A stretch of DNA of 64,000 nt from Aquimarina spinulae (GCF_943373825.1 NZ_CALSBP010000001.1:1178001-1242000); one strand, 5' to 3'. Shown: positions 47,011 to 55,596, counted from the stretch's first letter. Translations and numbers: made by a program. Notes: generated from the sequence alone by a model not told the origin.

Positions 47011-47733
47011 TTAGTCGGCAATTACTTCAATTTCTGTGAAATAAAGTTTTCGATTTCCTTCATGCAGCTTATGAGTTTTAGCAATTTTAATACCATTAAA
47101 ATTCTGATAATTTTCCCAGGTCGTGATCATAGAAGGTTCTGGTTGGTTATTTTTTCGAAATACCCATTCTTTGATGCTAAAATCTCCTTCAAAATAAAAA
47201 TCATAAGCATCCCCAGGGGTATATCCTCCTTTGTTATACACTATGGTTAATTTTTGCATTTCGATATTACTTATAGGAGCGATGGCTTTTACTTCATGTT
47301 TTGAAGTAAAACTTGCTGCATCCCAAACAAGATTGAAAGGAGCTAATAACCAGTATTTATCATTAATAAATCTTTGATCTGCTTTAGCAGAAGTGCTGTC
47401 TAATTGAGTTCTGTTATAGGTTATGGTGTCCTGCTCAGAGGTTAAGGTCACTATATCATTTTTGGGTTTCCAACTCCAGGATCTATGATAATGACTACTG
47501 TCTCGATCAACATTAAAGGTGAATTTAATTTCTTTTACCTTATCCCAATGCTGTAAACCATTGGCATTAGCAATTGCTTCTGCCGTTGTTGGTATTTTCT
47601 TTTTATTCTTATTTACCACAGGCTCTGGGTCTCTAACTTCTATATCCTCTTCGTATGTATTTTCTTTTTTAGTGTTGTTGTTACATGCGACACATAATAA
47701 AATAGATGATAATACTATTAAGGCTTTTTTCAT
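47011..47733 (-). CDS. Lipoprotein of unknown function
   Basis: This 240-residue protein has a lipoprotein signal (LSSILLCVAC, Cys17) and then an Asn/Lys/Glu-rich linker. The globular part starts with AEAIANANGLQHWDKVKEI, contains many Trp and Tyr (YHRSWSWKPKN, KYWLLAPFNLVWD) and ends in TEIEVIAD. The composition suggests a beta-rich, LolA-like lipid-binding fold, but this is a guess. It stands alone downstream of the kynU promoter region in the same orientation. Confidence 0.8.
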   Translation of the reverse strand: MKKALIVLSSILLCVACNNNTKKENTYEEDIEVRDPEPVVNKNKKKIPTTAEAIANANGLQHWDKVKEIKFTFNVDRDSSHYHRSWSWKPKNDIVTLTSEQDTITYNRTQLDSTSAKADQRFINDKYWLLAPFNLVWDAASFTSKHEVKAIAPISNIEMQKLTIVYNKGGYTPGDAYDFYFEGDFSIKEWVFRKNNQPEPSMITTWENYQNFNGIKIAKTHKLHEGNRKLYFTEIEVIAD

Positions 47734-47763
47734 TGTGGGTTATTTTTGGCTAAAATATAAAAA

Positions 47764-47797
47764 GAAAAACCTTGCTAATCGAGATTAACAAGGTTTT
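47764..47797 (-). terminator. Terminator of the CMD/cupredoxin unit
   Basis: On the minus strand AAACCTTGTTAATC pairs with GATTAGCAAGGTTT (one wobble) and runs into TTC. It lies 24 bp past the stop at 47821. Confidence 0.75.
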
Positions 47798-47820
47798 AGG
47801 TTTTAAAAAGATAGAGAAAA

Positions 47821-48189
47821 TTACTCTACAACCAAAGTGTATTGAGGGGTTTTGTTTAAAGGACAAAAATATTTGTAAGTTCCTTTTTGTAATGCAACTG
47901 TTTGAGAACTTTCAGTTTTTCCTTCGGCTACTACTTTAGTTACATATGCTGTTTTGATATGATTTTCGGCATTAGAAGCATCCTTTCCTTCTGGAACTAG
48001 TACAAAACCAACATCTGTTCCTGCTTGGTTGTTGGTAATATTGAATACATAGCTTCCTTCTGATAGTTTTATTTCTTTTTGAGTGAATTCCCCTTTAGTC
48101 TGCTCTAAAGAAACATTTTTTACTTTTTGTGCTTGTGCACTAAAGGTGATTGCTAAAATAAATGAGAATACTGTAATTAACTTTTTCAT
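47821..48189 (-). CDS. Cupredoxin-like periplasmic protein
   Basis: This 122-residue protein has a signal peptide (MKKLITVFSFILAITFSAQAQ) and a small beta-sandwich with LSEGSYVFNITNNQAG and a C-terminal KGTYKYFCPLNKTPQYTLVVE. The Cys of a cupredoxin loop is present, but the partner His and Met ligands are not evident, so copper binding is doubtful. It follows the CMD gene by 103 bp and is probably under the same AraC-type promoter module. Confidence 0.75.
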   Translation of the reverse strand: MKKLITVFSFILAITFSAQAQKVKNVSLEQTKGEFTQKEIKLSEGSYVFNITNNQAGTDVGFVLVPEGKDASNAENHIKTAYVTKVVAEGKTESSQTVALQKGTYKYFCPLNKTPQYTLVVE

Positions 48190-48292
48190 GATTTTGATAC
48201 TTGAATTTAAATTGTTTTGAAATTATTTTTTTAAACCCCACAGAGATACCGATCGAGTTTGATATCGATCTGTGAGGTTCAATCGGGGGTAA

Positions 48293-48841
48293 TTAGACTT
48301 CGGTAGTTTCTAGTGGTTGTGCAACTGGAAAATCTACAGGAACCTGGGTTGTGCTATGTATATAATTAGAAATTGTTTTATCTCCTACTAATACGATAGT
48401 ATCTATTAAGTTTCCTTTAGAATATCCAGCATTTAAAAAATTATTTACAACACCCTGATTAGCTCTACCTCTATTTTCTGTAATATTTTTGGCTAATCCA
48501 GCTAATGCATTCAGTTTAGTGTCGAAAGAAGCACGACCAGCTCTAAGTTCTAAAATTTGCTCATCGGTAAATCCGTTCATTTTTCCTATAGCTGTATGGG
48601 CAGATAAACAATAAATACAATCATTTACCTGGCTTACGGCTAAATTCACTACTTCTTTTTCTTTAGCAGAGAGTGATGTTTTTGCATTTGAAAAGTTTAG
48701 GTAATTTTCTAGTGCTGTATCACTATGGGCATAAGTGGCATATAGATTTGGTACGAATCCTAGTGCTTTATTTAGATTATCAAATATTGCTTGATTACCA
48801 GCATTTACTTCTTCTCTTGTTGGTACATTAAATGTGCTCAT
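48293..48841 (-). CDS. Carboxymuconolactone decarboxylase / AhpD-like protein
   Basis: This 182-residue protein has the redox motif C75-x2-C78-x3-H82 in NDCIYCLSAHTAIG, the signature of the AhpD-like branch of the CMD family. ALAGLAKNITENRG follows. These proteins act as thiol-dependent peroxidase or disulfide-exchange partners. There is no signal peptide. It lies about 80 bp below a GGGAAA direct-repeat promoter module and beside DoxX-type and AraC-type genes, so a stress-response role is inferred. Confidence 0.9.
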   Translation of the reverse strand: MSTFNVPTREEVNAGNQAIFDNLNKALGFVPNLYATYAHSDTALENYLNFSNAKTSLSAKEKEVVNLAVSQVNDCIYCLSAHTAIGKMNGFTDEQILELRAGRASFDTKLNALAGLAKNITENRGRANQGVVNNFLNAGYSKGNLIDTIVLVGDKTISNYIHSTTQVPVDFPVAQPLETTEV

Positions 48842-48918
48842 AATATAATTGTTTTAAGTTATTTTATTGAAATTGAAACCTTTTTGGGTTTCTGTTGTTT
48901 TGTTTTAAATTACTGAGG

Positions 48919-48984
48919 CAAAGATCGTGTTGAAATAAGCGGGATAGAATAGTGGTTTTTCCCGATTGCTTGTCAAATTTTCCC
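48919..48984 (-). promoter_or_regulatory. AraC-type promoter module, copy 1
   Basis: On the minus strand GGGAAAATTTGACAAG begins at 48984. A second GGGAAAAA begins exactly 21 bp later (48963), and ATCTTTG (48925-48919) follows 38 bp after that. ATCTTTG approximates the TAnnTTTG -7 element. The unit drives the CMD gene (start 48841) with a predicted leader of about 70 nt. Confidence 0.75.
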
Positions 48985-48999
48985 GATCTATTTTAATAC

Positions 49000-49155
49000 T
49001 TATCTTTTCGCGAAAGATTTTTTGGTATCACAATAAAAATCATGAATAGCTTTTTGCTCACAATGTGTTTTTGGATGAATAGCAGCGGCTATTTTTTTTC
49101 TTCCTTGGCTAAAAATTTCAATTAAATTGAAAATTGATTTATGTTGTACTGTCAT
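49000..49155 (-). CDS. Small 51-residue protein
   Basis: This frame runs from ATG 49155 to TAA 49000 and encodes a basic peptide, MTVQHKSIFNLIEIFSQGRK followed by KIAAAIHPKTHCEQKAIHD and a Lys-rich end. It has two Cys (32 and 42) and no signal peptide. The reason to believe it is its position: the -7 element of promoter module copy 2 lies 27 bp upstream of the ATG, with no other frame in between. I do not recognise the family, and no function is assigned. Confidence 0.5.
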   Translation of the reverse strand: MTVQHKSIFNLIEIFSQGRKKIAAAIHPKTHCEQKAIHDFYCDTKKSFAKR

Positions 49156-49181
49156 TTTTATAGTGTTTTAAATTAACAATG

Positions 49182-49247
49182 CAAAGATGCGCCATAGAAG
49201 AAGGGAAAGAAATGGTAGTTTTTCCCTGAGACTTGTCGATTTTTCCC
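49182..49247 (-). promoter_or_regulatory. AraC-type promoter module, copy 2
   Basis: The layout is the same as in the other two copies. GGGAAAAATCGACAAG starts at 49247, the second GGGAAAAA at 49226 (21 bp), and ATCTTTG occupies 49188-49182 (38 bp further). The predicted start near 49175 leaves a leader of about 20 nt before the 51-residue ORF. Confidence 0.75.
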
Positions 49248-49251
49248 GGAC

Positions 49252-49283
49252 ATAAAAAAACACCTCTATTATAAAGAGGTGTT
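49252..49283 (-). terminator. Terminator downstream of doxX
   Basis: On the minus strand AACACCTCT and AGAGGTGTT form a 9-bp hairpin with a 7-nt loop, followed by seven Ts. It separates the DoxX unit from promoter module copy 2. Confidence 0.85.
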
Positions 49284-49331
49284 GGGTACTTTTTTTTGAA
49301 TACTATAGATTAGTATCTAATCACTTTAGAG

Positions 49332-49703
49332 TTAAAAAAACTTGACTTCTTTTCTTCTCATCCAAAGAATAACAGCACTTAATACAAAAGTCACTACAGC
49401 CGTAATGAAGAGAATTCCGCCATCATTATTAATTTCAATGCCTAGTTTGGTTAAATGCATCATGATGGCTCCTCCTATAATACCAAGGGTTAACATTGCG
49501 CCAATCCACGCTGTTTTGGGTATTAATAATAAAACTCCGGCGATTAGTTCGGTTATCCCTGTTCCTATTCGTCCATAAGGTTCTAATCCGACTTTTGTGA
49601 ATATGTACACACTATCTGGATGAGCAGTAAATTTAAATCTTAGTGTTTGAATTAAGATCAATGCTACGACGATTCGTAACAAGAGGGGTAGAATCTTTTT
49701 CAT
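49332..49703 (-). CDS. DoxX-family membrane protein
   Basis: This 123-residue protein has four hydrophobic segments (LLLRIVVALILIQTL, GITELIAGVLLLIP, GAMLTLGIIGGAIMM, ITAVVTFVLSAVILWM). The DoxX pattern FKFTAHPDSVYIFTK follows the first helix. DoxX proteins sit in the inner membrane, and some take part in thiol/redox stress complexes. It lies 41 bp downstream of the secreted-protein gene at 49745, so both probably use promoter module copy 3. Confidence 0.85.
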   Translation of the reverse strand: MKKILPLLLRIVVALILIQTLRFKFTAHPDSVYIFTKVGLEPYGRIGTGITELIAGVLLLIPKTAWIGAMLTLGIIGGAIMMHLTKLGIEINNDGGILFITAVVTFVLSAVILWMRRKEVKFF

Positions 49704-49744
49704 GTTAGGTTGTTATTTGTTAGCTTCATAGTGTGGTAAACACG

Positions 49745-50218
49745 TTACAAAACACCGGGTAAAGCGTCGATTTTCCCATTAAAAGTATTCTTTCTTGAGA
49801 TAATATACAATTCTTCTAGATTATTATCTTTTCTAAATTGATGAATTAACTCTGGTAACTTCTCATTAAGAAAAGCTTTAAAAGACTTAGGATCATTGCT
49901 TTGATTGGCTCCTCTACGTATAGTTTTTAAGTAAGTTGAAGTTAGAATTTGCAGGTTGCTTCTCTCTGAAAGAAACAATAAATGATCGTTGTTTTGGTTT
50001 GCTTTTTGAATTTGATTCTTGAAACTAATTTCGTTTGTAGCAATAAGATCATTATTAAAATTGCTAAAGCTATTTGTATACACAACTTCTTCTGCATTTT
50101 TATTGAGGTATACAGTCTCTAATTGGTCTTCATATATTATTTGAGCATTACTTATCGAGAGAGAGAGAAATAAAATGCTAAATATTGCTGTTTTGATTGC
50201 GCGAATTGAACTTTTCAT
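49745..50218 (-). CDS. Secreted protein of unknown function
   Basis: This 157-residue protein has an N-terminal signal peptide (AIFSILFLSLSISNAQ). The mature part is Asn/Lys-rich and mostly helical (FKNQIQKANQNNDHLLFLS, FKAFLNEKLPELIHQFRKD), with no Cys and no recognised motif. It is the first gene after promoter module copy 3 (ATG 55 bp below the -7 element) and precedes doxX. Function is unknown, but it should belong to the same regulon. Confidence 0.7.
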   Translation of the reverse strand: MKSSIRAIKTAIFSILFLSLSISNAQIIYEDQLETVYLNKNAEEVVYTNSFSNFNNDLIATNEISFKNQIQKANQNNDHLLFLSERSNLQILTSTYLKTIRRGANQSNDPKSFKAFLNEKLPELIHQFRKDNNLEELYIISRKNTFNGKIDALPGVL

Positions 50219-50272
50219 ATCTAATATACTTTATCCGAAAACACTTCGGTAAGTTGTTTTATTTTTAGGATA

Positions 50273-50338
50273 CAAAGTTGGGGCAAAAACGAATACTAAT
50301 ATATGGATTTTTTTCCCATATTCTTGTCAATATTTCCC
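50273..50338 (-). promoter_or_regulatory. AraC-type promoter module, copy 3
   Basis: GGGAAATATTGACAAG starts at 50338 on the minus strand, the second GGGAAAAA at 50317 (21 bp), and AACTTTG lies at 50279-50273 (38 bp further). The upstream half-site overlaps the last codons of the araC-type gene (stop at 50327). Confidence 0.75.
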
Positions 50339-51175
50339 TTCGGATTCTGGTTTTAATTGTTTTTTAAACTCTGAAGGAGAAAGAGATGTATGTCTTTTAA
50401 ACATTCTGCTAAGATGAGATGCATCTTCAAAACCGATTTCATATGCAATCTCTTTAGCAGATTTATCAGTATAGATAAGTAGGCGTTTGGCTTCTAAGAT
50501 TATTCGATCATGAATAATTTGCAGAGGACTTTTCTCAAATTTCGCGAAATTATTTGATAACGTTTTAGGGGATTTAAATAGTTGTTGAGCATAAAAACCA
50601 ACTGCATGTTCTTTTCTAAAATGGGTATCAACCAGGATGTTGAAATTTCTGATCAAATCTACCTGATCTCCAAGATTATTATAATTGCTTTGTTGTTTGA
50701 TAAGACGTGTAGTCGTTATTATAAATCTTGCCATTAGCATGCGTAACATTTCTGCCTGTATTGTATCTACTGTATCTAATTCATCCAGAAAAACCTTATG
50801 TAATTGATCTAATTTATTTTGTTCTTTTACATTTAATTCTACAATAGAGATAGTGGTGTTACCATAAAAAAGTACTCCGACACAGCTTACTTCTTTATCA
50901 TGATCTTTGATACAATAAAAATCCCTGTTAAACTGATATACTAAGATATCTGATCCATCAATAAATTTAAAATATTGATTAGGAGTTAACACTATAATTT
51001 TATTTTTTTTGACTGTTGTAGAAATTCCATCAATCTCTATACTAATATCAGTACCTCTAACCCAGATAAAAGTATATAATCCTACAAGTTTTGATGTTGC
51101 ATAGGACTGTAATAATTCTTCGTTGGCAATTTTTAATACAGCACCGGTCGAAAATTCTTTAAATTCTTTTATCAT
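50327..51175 (-). CDS. AraC-family transcriptional regulator
   Basis: This 282-residue protein has an N-terminal cupin-like sensor part (TGAVLKIANEELLQ; KKNKIIVLTPNQYFKF) and a C-terminal double HTH (about 180-278: AQQLFKSPKTLSNNFAKF; AKEIAYEIGFEDASHLSRMF). AraC activators bind direct repeats about two helical turns apart next to the promoter. Three such modules lie in the next 1.4 kb downstream, so I infer it is their activator. Upstream at 51239-51246 there is a single half-site-like TTTTTACC. Confidence 0.93.
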   Translation of the reverse strand: MIKEFKEFSTGAVLKIANEELLQSYATSKLVGLYTFIWVRGTDISIEIDGISTTVKKNKIIVLTPNQYFKFIDGSDILVYQFNRDFYCIKDHDKEVSCVGVLFYGNTTISIVELNVKEQNKLDQLHKVFLDELDTVDTIQAEMLRMLMARFIITTTRLIKQQSNYNNLGDQVDLIRNFNILVDTHFRKEHAVGFYAQQLFKSPKTLSNNFAKFEKSPLQIIHDRIILEAKRLLIYTDKSAKEIAYEIGFEDASHLSRMFKRHTSLSPSEFKKQLKPESEGKY

Positions 51176-51375
51176 ATAGGATAGGTCGTTGTTTATATGA
51201 TTGTATTACAAATTAATGTAAAAGATTTAAGCTCGTGGTTTTTACCTTATTGGTAAGCTTTTTAGAGTATTGGAAATTTGTAGAATGTGTTTTTCTCGAA
51301 ACAGAGAAACAATATGGGAGTTATCGATATTCGTATAAAGAAGATCGACTATAATGAATTATGGTAGCTAGAGGT

Positions 51376-51663
51376 TCAAACTAATAATAATCTAACGATT
51401 AATCCAATTGCACCTCGTTGTCCAATCATATTTCTAAGTTCTTGTAAGCTCGATGAGGTTATTTCTATTTTAGTAGCAAGTGCATTACTCGTACCTCCAT
51501 CTATAAATGTTTGTAATGAAGAGGTTGTAACCCCAAGTTTATTTGCTATGCCAGATCTTACATTTCCTTCAGTAAGATCTCTAAGTGTGTTTAATGTTAC
51601 ACCACTTTTTCTAGCTATTCTATTTAAACTCATATTTGTGTCTTTTAAAATTAAGTCATTCAT
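51376..51663 (-). CDS. Small protein of three 23-residue HTH-like repeats
   Basis: This 95-residue protein has no signal peptide. Residues 14-36, 37-59 and 60-82 are three repeats of the pattern xxIAxKxGVTxxxLQxxxxGxx (NRIARKSGVTLNTLRDL; SGIANKLGVTTSSLQTF; NALATKIEITSSSLQEL). Each looks like the recognition half of a helix-turn-helix. A short hydrophobic tail follows. No named family comes to mind. It is monocistronic and reads the same way as the araC-type gene. Confidence 0.65.
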   Translation of the reverse strand: MNDLILKDTNMSLNRIARKSGVTLNTLRDLTEGNVRSGIANKLGVTTSSLQTFIDGGTSNALATKIEITSSSLQELRNMIGQRGAIGLIVRLLLV

Positions 51664-51943
51664 AGTTAGTTATAGTAAGTATAAGCAATTATTGATCGGT
51701 AAACTGACGTATAATGAGAAGTGTATTTTGTGCTATTTTTTCTCTATTACTAATTTAGTACAGATTTTTTTAGAATTCTTACGGGAAACCTCAACCTATC
51801 AAAAAAAAACAGAAAAAATCTTATTTTTTGAATTGAATTATGGATGTAAACAACTTTTGAATTGTACAAAATCTCTTATTTATGCGAGGTGTGCTTATTT
51901 TGTAAATAAAAATCAGGTTAGAGGATTATATATATAAATTATA

Positions 51944-52762
51944 CTATTTTTTATTCGAAAGATTAAAGTGTAGTATAGAGTTGTCAAATAATTGCGCAAC
52001 ATCTATTGCATTCGTTTTTTGATTATATTCTATGTCAGCCATCCCATTGCTATTCGTTACAATTTCGATAAATTCTTTACTGTCATATTTTAAAAGGACA
52101 CTTTTTTTCCAATCAATAGACCAACTAGTAAGATAAATTGATCCACTTTTATCCATTGTAACCCCATCTAAATGTGGGTAATTGGTTTTGACAACTAATG
52201 TGGTTTTTTTGCTTTCTAAATCTATTTCGTATACTGCACTTTTGTCTATCGTATTACAGACTAATAGCCTATTTTTTTTAATATCAAAATAAAGTCCGTT
52301 CGGAGTATTAATAGTATTATCTAGAATTTCATAAGATTTATTGTTGATCGATACTTTAAAGATTGTGTTTCCTTCACGATCCGAAATGTATAAATTTCCT
52401 GTATCATCAAACTCGATATCATTAAGTTGTTTAGTGTTTGGTATTCGTAATGAAAATACTAACTCAGCTGTCGATATGTCAAATCCTCTAATAAAATCAT
52501 CTCCAGATTTATTGTCTTCTGCGCTATAAATAACTCCGTTGTGTAGTTTTACACCAAGAAACGAAGTGTATCCCGATACAAAAGATGTTTTTGCACCTGT
52601 TTTATCTATTTTAAGGATTTCTCCATTACCAATATTTGAAACGTAGTAAGAATCTGTTGCCTCATCAAATGTTATACTTTCTGGACTATTAAAAGATTGC
52701 GATTTTCCTGAAAATGAAATACATACAAAAAAAACAAAAAATGTAGTAGAGAAATTATTCAT
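51944..52762 (-). CDS. Secreted SMP-30/NHL-like beta-propeller protein
   Basis: This 272-residue protein has a signal peptide (FFVFFVCISFSGKSQ) and about six blade-like repeats with the pattern DxxGNLYISDREGNTIFKV, NGLYFDIKKNRLLVCN and LDGVTMDKSGSIYLTSW, as in SMP-30/gluconolactonase-like proteins. Exported, it may be a lactonase or a binding protein. Metal ligands cannot be assigned with certainty. TAACTTTG at 52788-52795 gives a probable promoter just upstream. Confidence 0.82.
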   Translation of the reverse strand: MNNFSTTFFVFFVCISFSGKSQSFNSPESITFDEATDSYYVSNIGNGEILKIDKTGAKTSFVSGYTSFLGVKLHNGVIYSAEDNKSGDDFIRGFDISTAELVFSLRIPNTKQLNDIEFDDTGNLYISDREGNTIFKVSINNKSYEILDNTINTPNGLYFDIKKNRLLVCNTIDKSAVYEIDLESKKTTLVVKTNYPHLDGVTMDKSGSIYLTSWSIDWKKSVLLKYDSKEFIEIVTNSNGMADIEYNQKTNAIDVAQLFDNSILHFNLSNKK

Positions 52763-52787
52763 AGTAATAGGTTGAAAACTGATTTTT

Positions 52788-52795
52788 CAAAGTTA
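52788..52795 (-). promoter_or_regulatory. Candidate -7 element of the propeller gene
   Basis: The minus strand reads TAACTTTG, an exact TAnnTTTG match 26 bp before the ATG at 52762. No TTG was found at the expected -33 distance. Confidence 0.35.
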
Positions 52796-52907
52796 CGGTT
52801 TTGTATTTGTTTAATATATCCCATTGTTTTTTTTATCATATACCTTAATAGAATTGACTTTATTATATTTATGAAAAATAAGTATACTTGGTTAATTTAA
52901 TCTCATA

Positions 52908-53708
52908 ATGTCTAAAGAACTACACAATTATTTTGAAACCAATAAACAGACCTGGAATAAAAAAGTTGATATTCATGCCAGAAGTGATTTTTATGATATA
53001 GAAGCTTTTAAAAAGGGAAAAACTTCATTGAAACAATATGAACTAGAAGCGCTAGGAGATGTGTCTGGTAAGTCATTATTACATCTTCAGTGTCACTTTG
53101 GACAGGATACTTTAAGCTGGAGTAGGTTAGGAGCAAAATGTACTGGTGTTGATCTATCAGAAAAAGGAATCGAATTGGCCAAAAGCTTAAATACAGAATT
53201 GGATCTGGACGCAAAGTTTGTATGTTGTAATGTGTTGGATACTTCAGAATATATTAATGATAAGTTTGATATTGTTTTTACCAGTTATGGAGTCATCGGA
53301 TGGTTACCTGATCTAAAACCCTGGGGCAAAATGATAGCTCAGCGACTAAAACCTGGCGGTGTTTTTTATATAGTTGAGTTTCATCCTATAGTATGGATGT
53401 TTGATTATTTAGAAGAGAAGCCTATAATGAAATATGGATATCATCAAAAAGATGTCATCTATGAAGAATATCAAGGAACATATGCTAATCCAGAATCTAA
53501 TATGATTAGTAAAGAGTACGGGTGGAATCATGGATTAGGAGAAGTGGTGTCATCTCTTACAGAAGCTGGATTAACTATAGAATACTTAAATGAATATGAC
53601 GGATCGCCTTATGAGGTTTTCCCTGGTTTAATTAAGGATGAAAACAAGATGTTTGCTACAAAAGAGAAATTATATCCACTAATCTTCGCGATCAAAGCCC
53701 AACTATAG
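52908..53708 (+). CDS. Class I SAM-dependent methyltransferase
   Basis: This 266-residue protein has motif I LLHLQCHFGQDTLSW (LHLQCHFG is a characteristic variant), acidic motif GVDLSEKGIELAK, and DIVFTSYGVIGWLPDL followed by RLKPGGVFYIVEFHP. The substrate is unknown. It is divergent from the propeller gene across 145 bp and 32 bp upstream of a small secreted-protein gene. Confidence 0.87.
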   Translation: MSKELHNYFETNKQTWNKKVDIHARSDFYDIEAFKKGKTSLKQYELEALGDVSGKSLLHLQCHFGQDTLSWSRLGAKCTGVDLSEKGIELAKSLNTELDLDAKFVCCNVLDTSEYINDKFDIVFTSYGVIGWLPDLKPWGKMIAQRLKPGGVFYIVEFHPIVWMFDYLEEKPIMKYGYHQKDVIYEEYQGTYANPESNMISKEYGWNHGLGEVVSSLTEAGLTIEYLNEYDGSPYEVFPGLIKDENKMFATKEKLYPLIFAIKAQL

Positions 53709-53749
53709 ATTTAATTGCTTTTTATGAAAAACACTTCACTATGTTAGTT

Positions 53750-54220
53750 ATGAATAAAATTATTTTTATTATTCTTTTTCCCAGTGTAATAATTGCCCAA
53801 CAGAAACTTGAGATTAATCTTGTATATGGTATTTATATCAATGATCACGCTGAGCGAAAATTTGATACTAAAGAACGTGTTTGGAACTTGAAAGGAAAAT
53901 TTCTAGAGTATTGGATAGATGCACACGATAAACAATACACAAATAGTATTGACCTTACAGAAAAGGAGATTAAAAAAATCTCAAATTTTCTTTCAAAAAA
54001 TAAACTGACCCAGACAATTGATAAGGAGTTAAAGGACAAATATTTAAATAAATATGGGTATAGTGAAAGAATTAAAGGAACTATTAACCTAAATGGTGAA
54101 GAGGCTCAAATAAATATAAAAACTAATAGCCAAAAGTTGATAAAAGAAGATATTGATGGTAAGCGATTTTATGCATTAGAACAACTTTTTTATCAAATTG
54201 TTGAAAATCATTCTGACTAA
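53750..54220 (+). CDS. Small secreted protein of unknown function
   Basis: This protein has 156 residues from ATG 53750 (MNKIIFIILFPSVIIAQQK, a signal peptide). ATG 53741 adds three residues and is also possible. The mature part is Lys-rich with alternating strands and helices (EKEIKKISNFLSKNKL; GTINLNGEEAQINI). No motif is recognised. Its stop is 11 bp from the stop of the convergent ALDH gene. Confidence 0.7.
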   Translation: MNKIIFIILFPSVIIAQQKLEINLVYGIYINDHAERKFDTKERVWNLKGKFLEYWIDAHDKQYTNSIDLTEKEIKKISNFLSKNKLTQTIDKELKDKYLNKYGYSERIKGTINLNGEEAQINIKTNSQKLIKEDIDGKRFYALEQLFYQIVENHSD

Positions 54221-54231
54221 TTAAGATGTAT

Positions 54232-55596
54232 TTACCCGATAATTCGTTTTAACCATTTCAATTTTTTTGCACTATACGGAGCATATTTTAAATTAAGCTC
54301 TATCCAAAATGGTTTTTGAAGAATACTCTTGAAGTGGGAAAAAGTATCAAATCCATATTTTCCATGATAATTTCCGATGCCACTATCACCAACACCTCCA
54401 AAAGGAAGAGATTGTTCTGCAAAATGCATTACAGCATCATTTACAGCGCCACCTCCAAAGGATATTTCGTTTAGAATTTTGTTTTTTACCGCTTTGTTTT
54501 TGGTAAAAACATAGCAAGAGAGAGGTTTGGATAGTGTTTTGATTTTTGTGATAGCTTCTTCGATAGAATCAAATGAAAGCACTGGTAAAATAGGGCCAAA
54601 GATTTCTTCTTGCATTACTTTATCAGAAAAAGAAATATCTTTTAGAATTGTTGGTGGTATTACTCGCTCTTCTGGATCACCCGGGCCACCTACATATATT
54701 TTATCAGGATCTATTAAGCTATTAAGTCGATCAAAATTCTTATCATTAATGATCTGCGTATAATTATGGTGAGTTACTTTGTAATTAGCTTTATTAATGT
54801 GATTTCGCATCGCTGCCAAAAATTGATCGTATATAGAGGATTCGACCAAGACATAATCCGGGGCAATACAAGTTTGTCCGGCATTAAGAAATTTGGCCCA
54901 AACCAATCTTTTGGCTGCCATATTGATATGTATATCTTTAGTAACAATTGCAGGACTTTTACCTCCTAATTCCAGGGTAACCGGAGTAAGGTGTTTTGCG
55001 GCTGCCTGGTAGATTATTTTTCCTACCGATACACTTCCTGTAAAAAATATTTTATCGAATTTAACTTTTAAAAGATCAGACGTTTCTTGTACCCCGCCTT
55101 CGATAACTTTAAAAAAAGCAGGATCAAAATTTTGATTGATAAGCGAAGCGATTGCCTTAGAGGTATGAGATGGGATCTCACTTGGTTTAAGAATAACAGT
55201 ACACCCAGCGGCAATTGCTGCTATTGCCGGGCAAAGTGATAATTGATATGGGTAATTCCATGCTCCGATTACAAGAATACTCCCATATGGTTCTGGGATA
55301 ATGTAGCTTCTCCCAGGAAGATTTGCTAATCCTGTAGAAGCTTTTCTTTTTCGAGCCCATTTTTTAATTTTTACTAAAGCAAGATCAATTTCGTGATAGA
55401 TTATGGATAACTCGGTAACATAAGTTTCGAATTCAGACTTTTTAAAATCTGTATAGATAGACATATAAAGTAGCTTCTCATTTTTTTGTAAAACATTTTT
55501 TAGCTTCTTTAGTTCTCTAATTCTAAAAGAGATGTCTTTTGTCGTATTTGTATTAAAAAATAGACGTTGTTGATCTATGACACCTTGGTAATCCAT
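54232..55596 (-). CDS. Class 3-type aldehyde dehydrogenase
   Basis: This 454-residue protein has the short length of ALDH3-like enzymes. The motifs PYGSILVIGAWNYPYQL, LELGGKSPAIV and AGQTCIAPDYVLVE hold the catalytic Cys, and a C-terminal hydrophobic/basic end could be membrane-associated. It oxidises medium- or long-chain or aromatic aldehydes with NAD(P). The gene stands 52 bp upstream of, and converges on, no related pathway gene. Confidence 0.92.
   Translation of the reverse strand: MDYQGVIDQQRLFFNTNTTKDISFRIRELKKLKNVLQKNEKLLYMSIYTDFKKSEFETYVTELSIIYHEIDLALVKIKKWARKRKASTGLANLPGRSYIIPEPYGSILVIGAWNYPYQLSLCPAIAAIAAGCTVILKPSEIPSHTSKAIASLINQNFDPAFFKVIEGGVQETSDLLKVKFDKIFFTGSVSVGKIIYQAAAKHLTPVTLELGGKSPAIVTKDIHINMAAKRLVWAKFLNAGQTCIAPDYVLVESSIYDQFLAAMRNHINKANYKVTHHNYTQIINDKNFDRLNSLIDPDKIYVGGPGDPEERVIPPTILKDISFSDKVMQEEIFGPILPVLSFDSIEEAITKIKTLSKPLSCYVFTKNKAVKNKILNEISFGGGAVNDAVMHFAEQSLPFGGVGDSGIGNYHGKYGFDTFSHFKSILQKPFWIELNLKYAPYSAKKLKWLKRIIG

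Noticed and set aside
51235..51270. A fourth AraC-type module upstream of the AraC gene itself
   Set aside because: Only one half-site resembles the motif (TTTTTACC on the plus strand). The second half-site at 21 bp and the -7 element at 38 bp are missing, so I keep it only as a weak hint of autoregulation.
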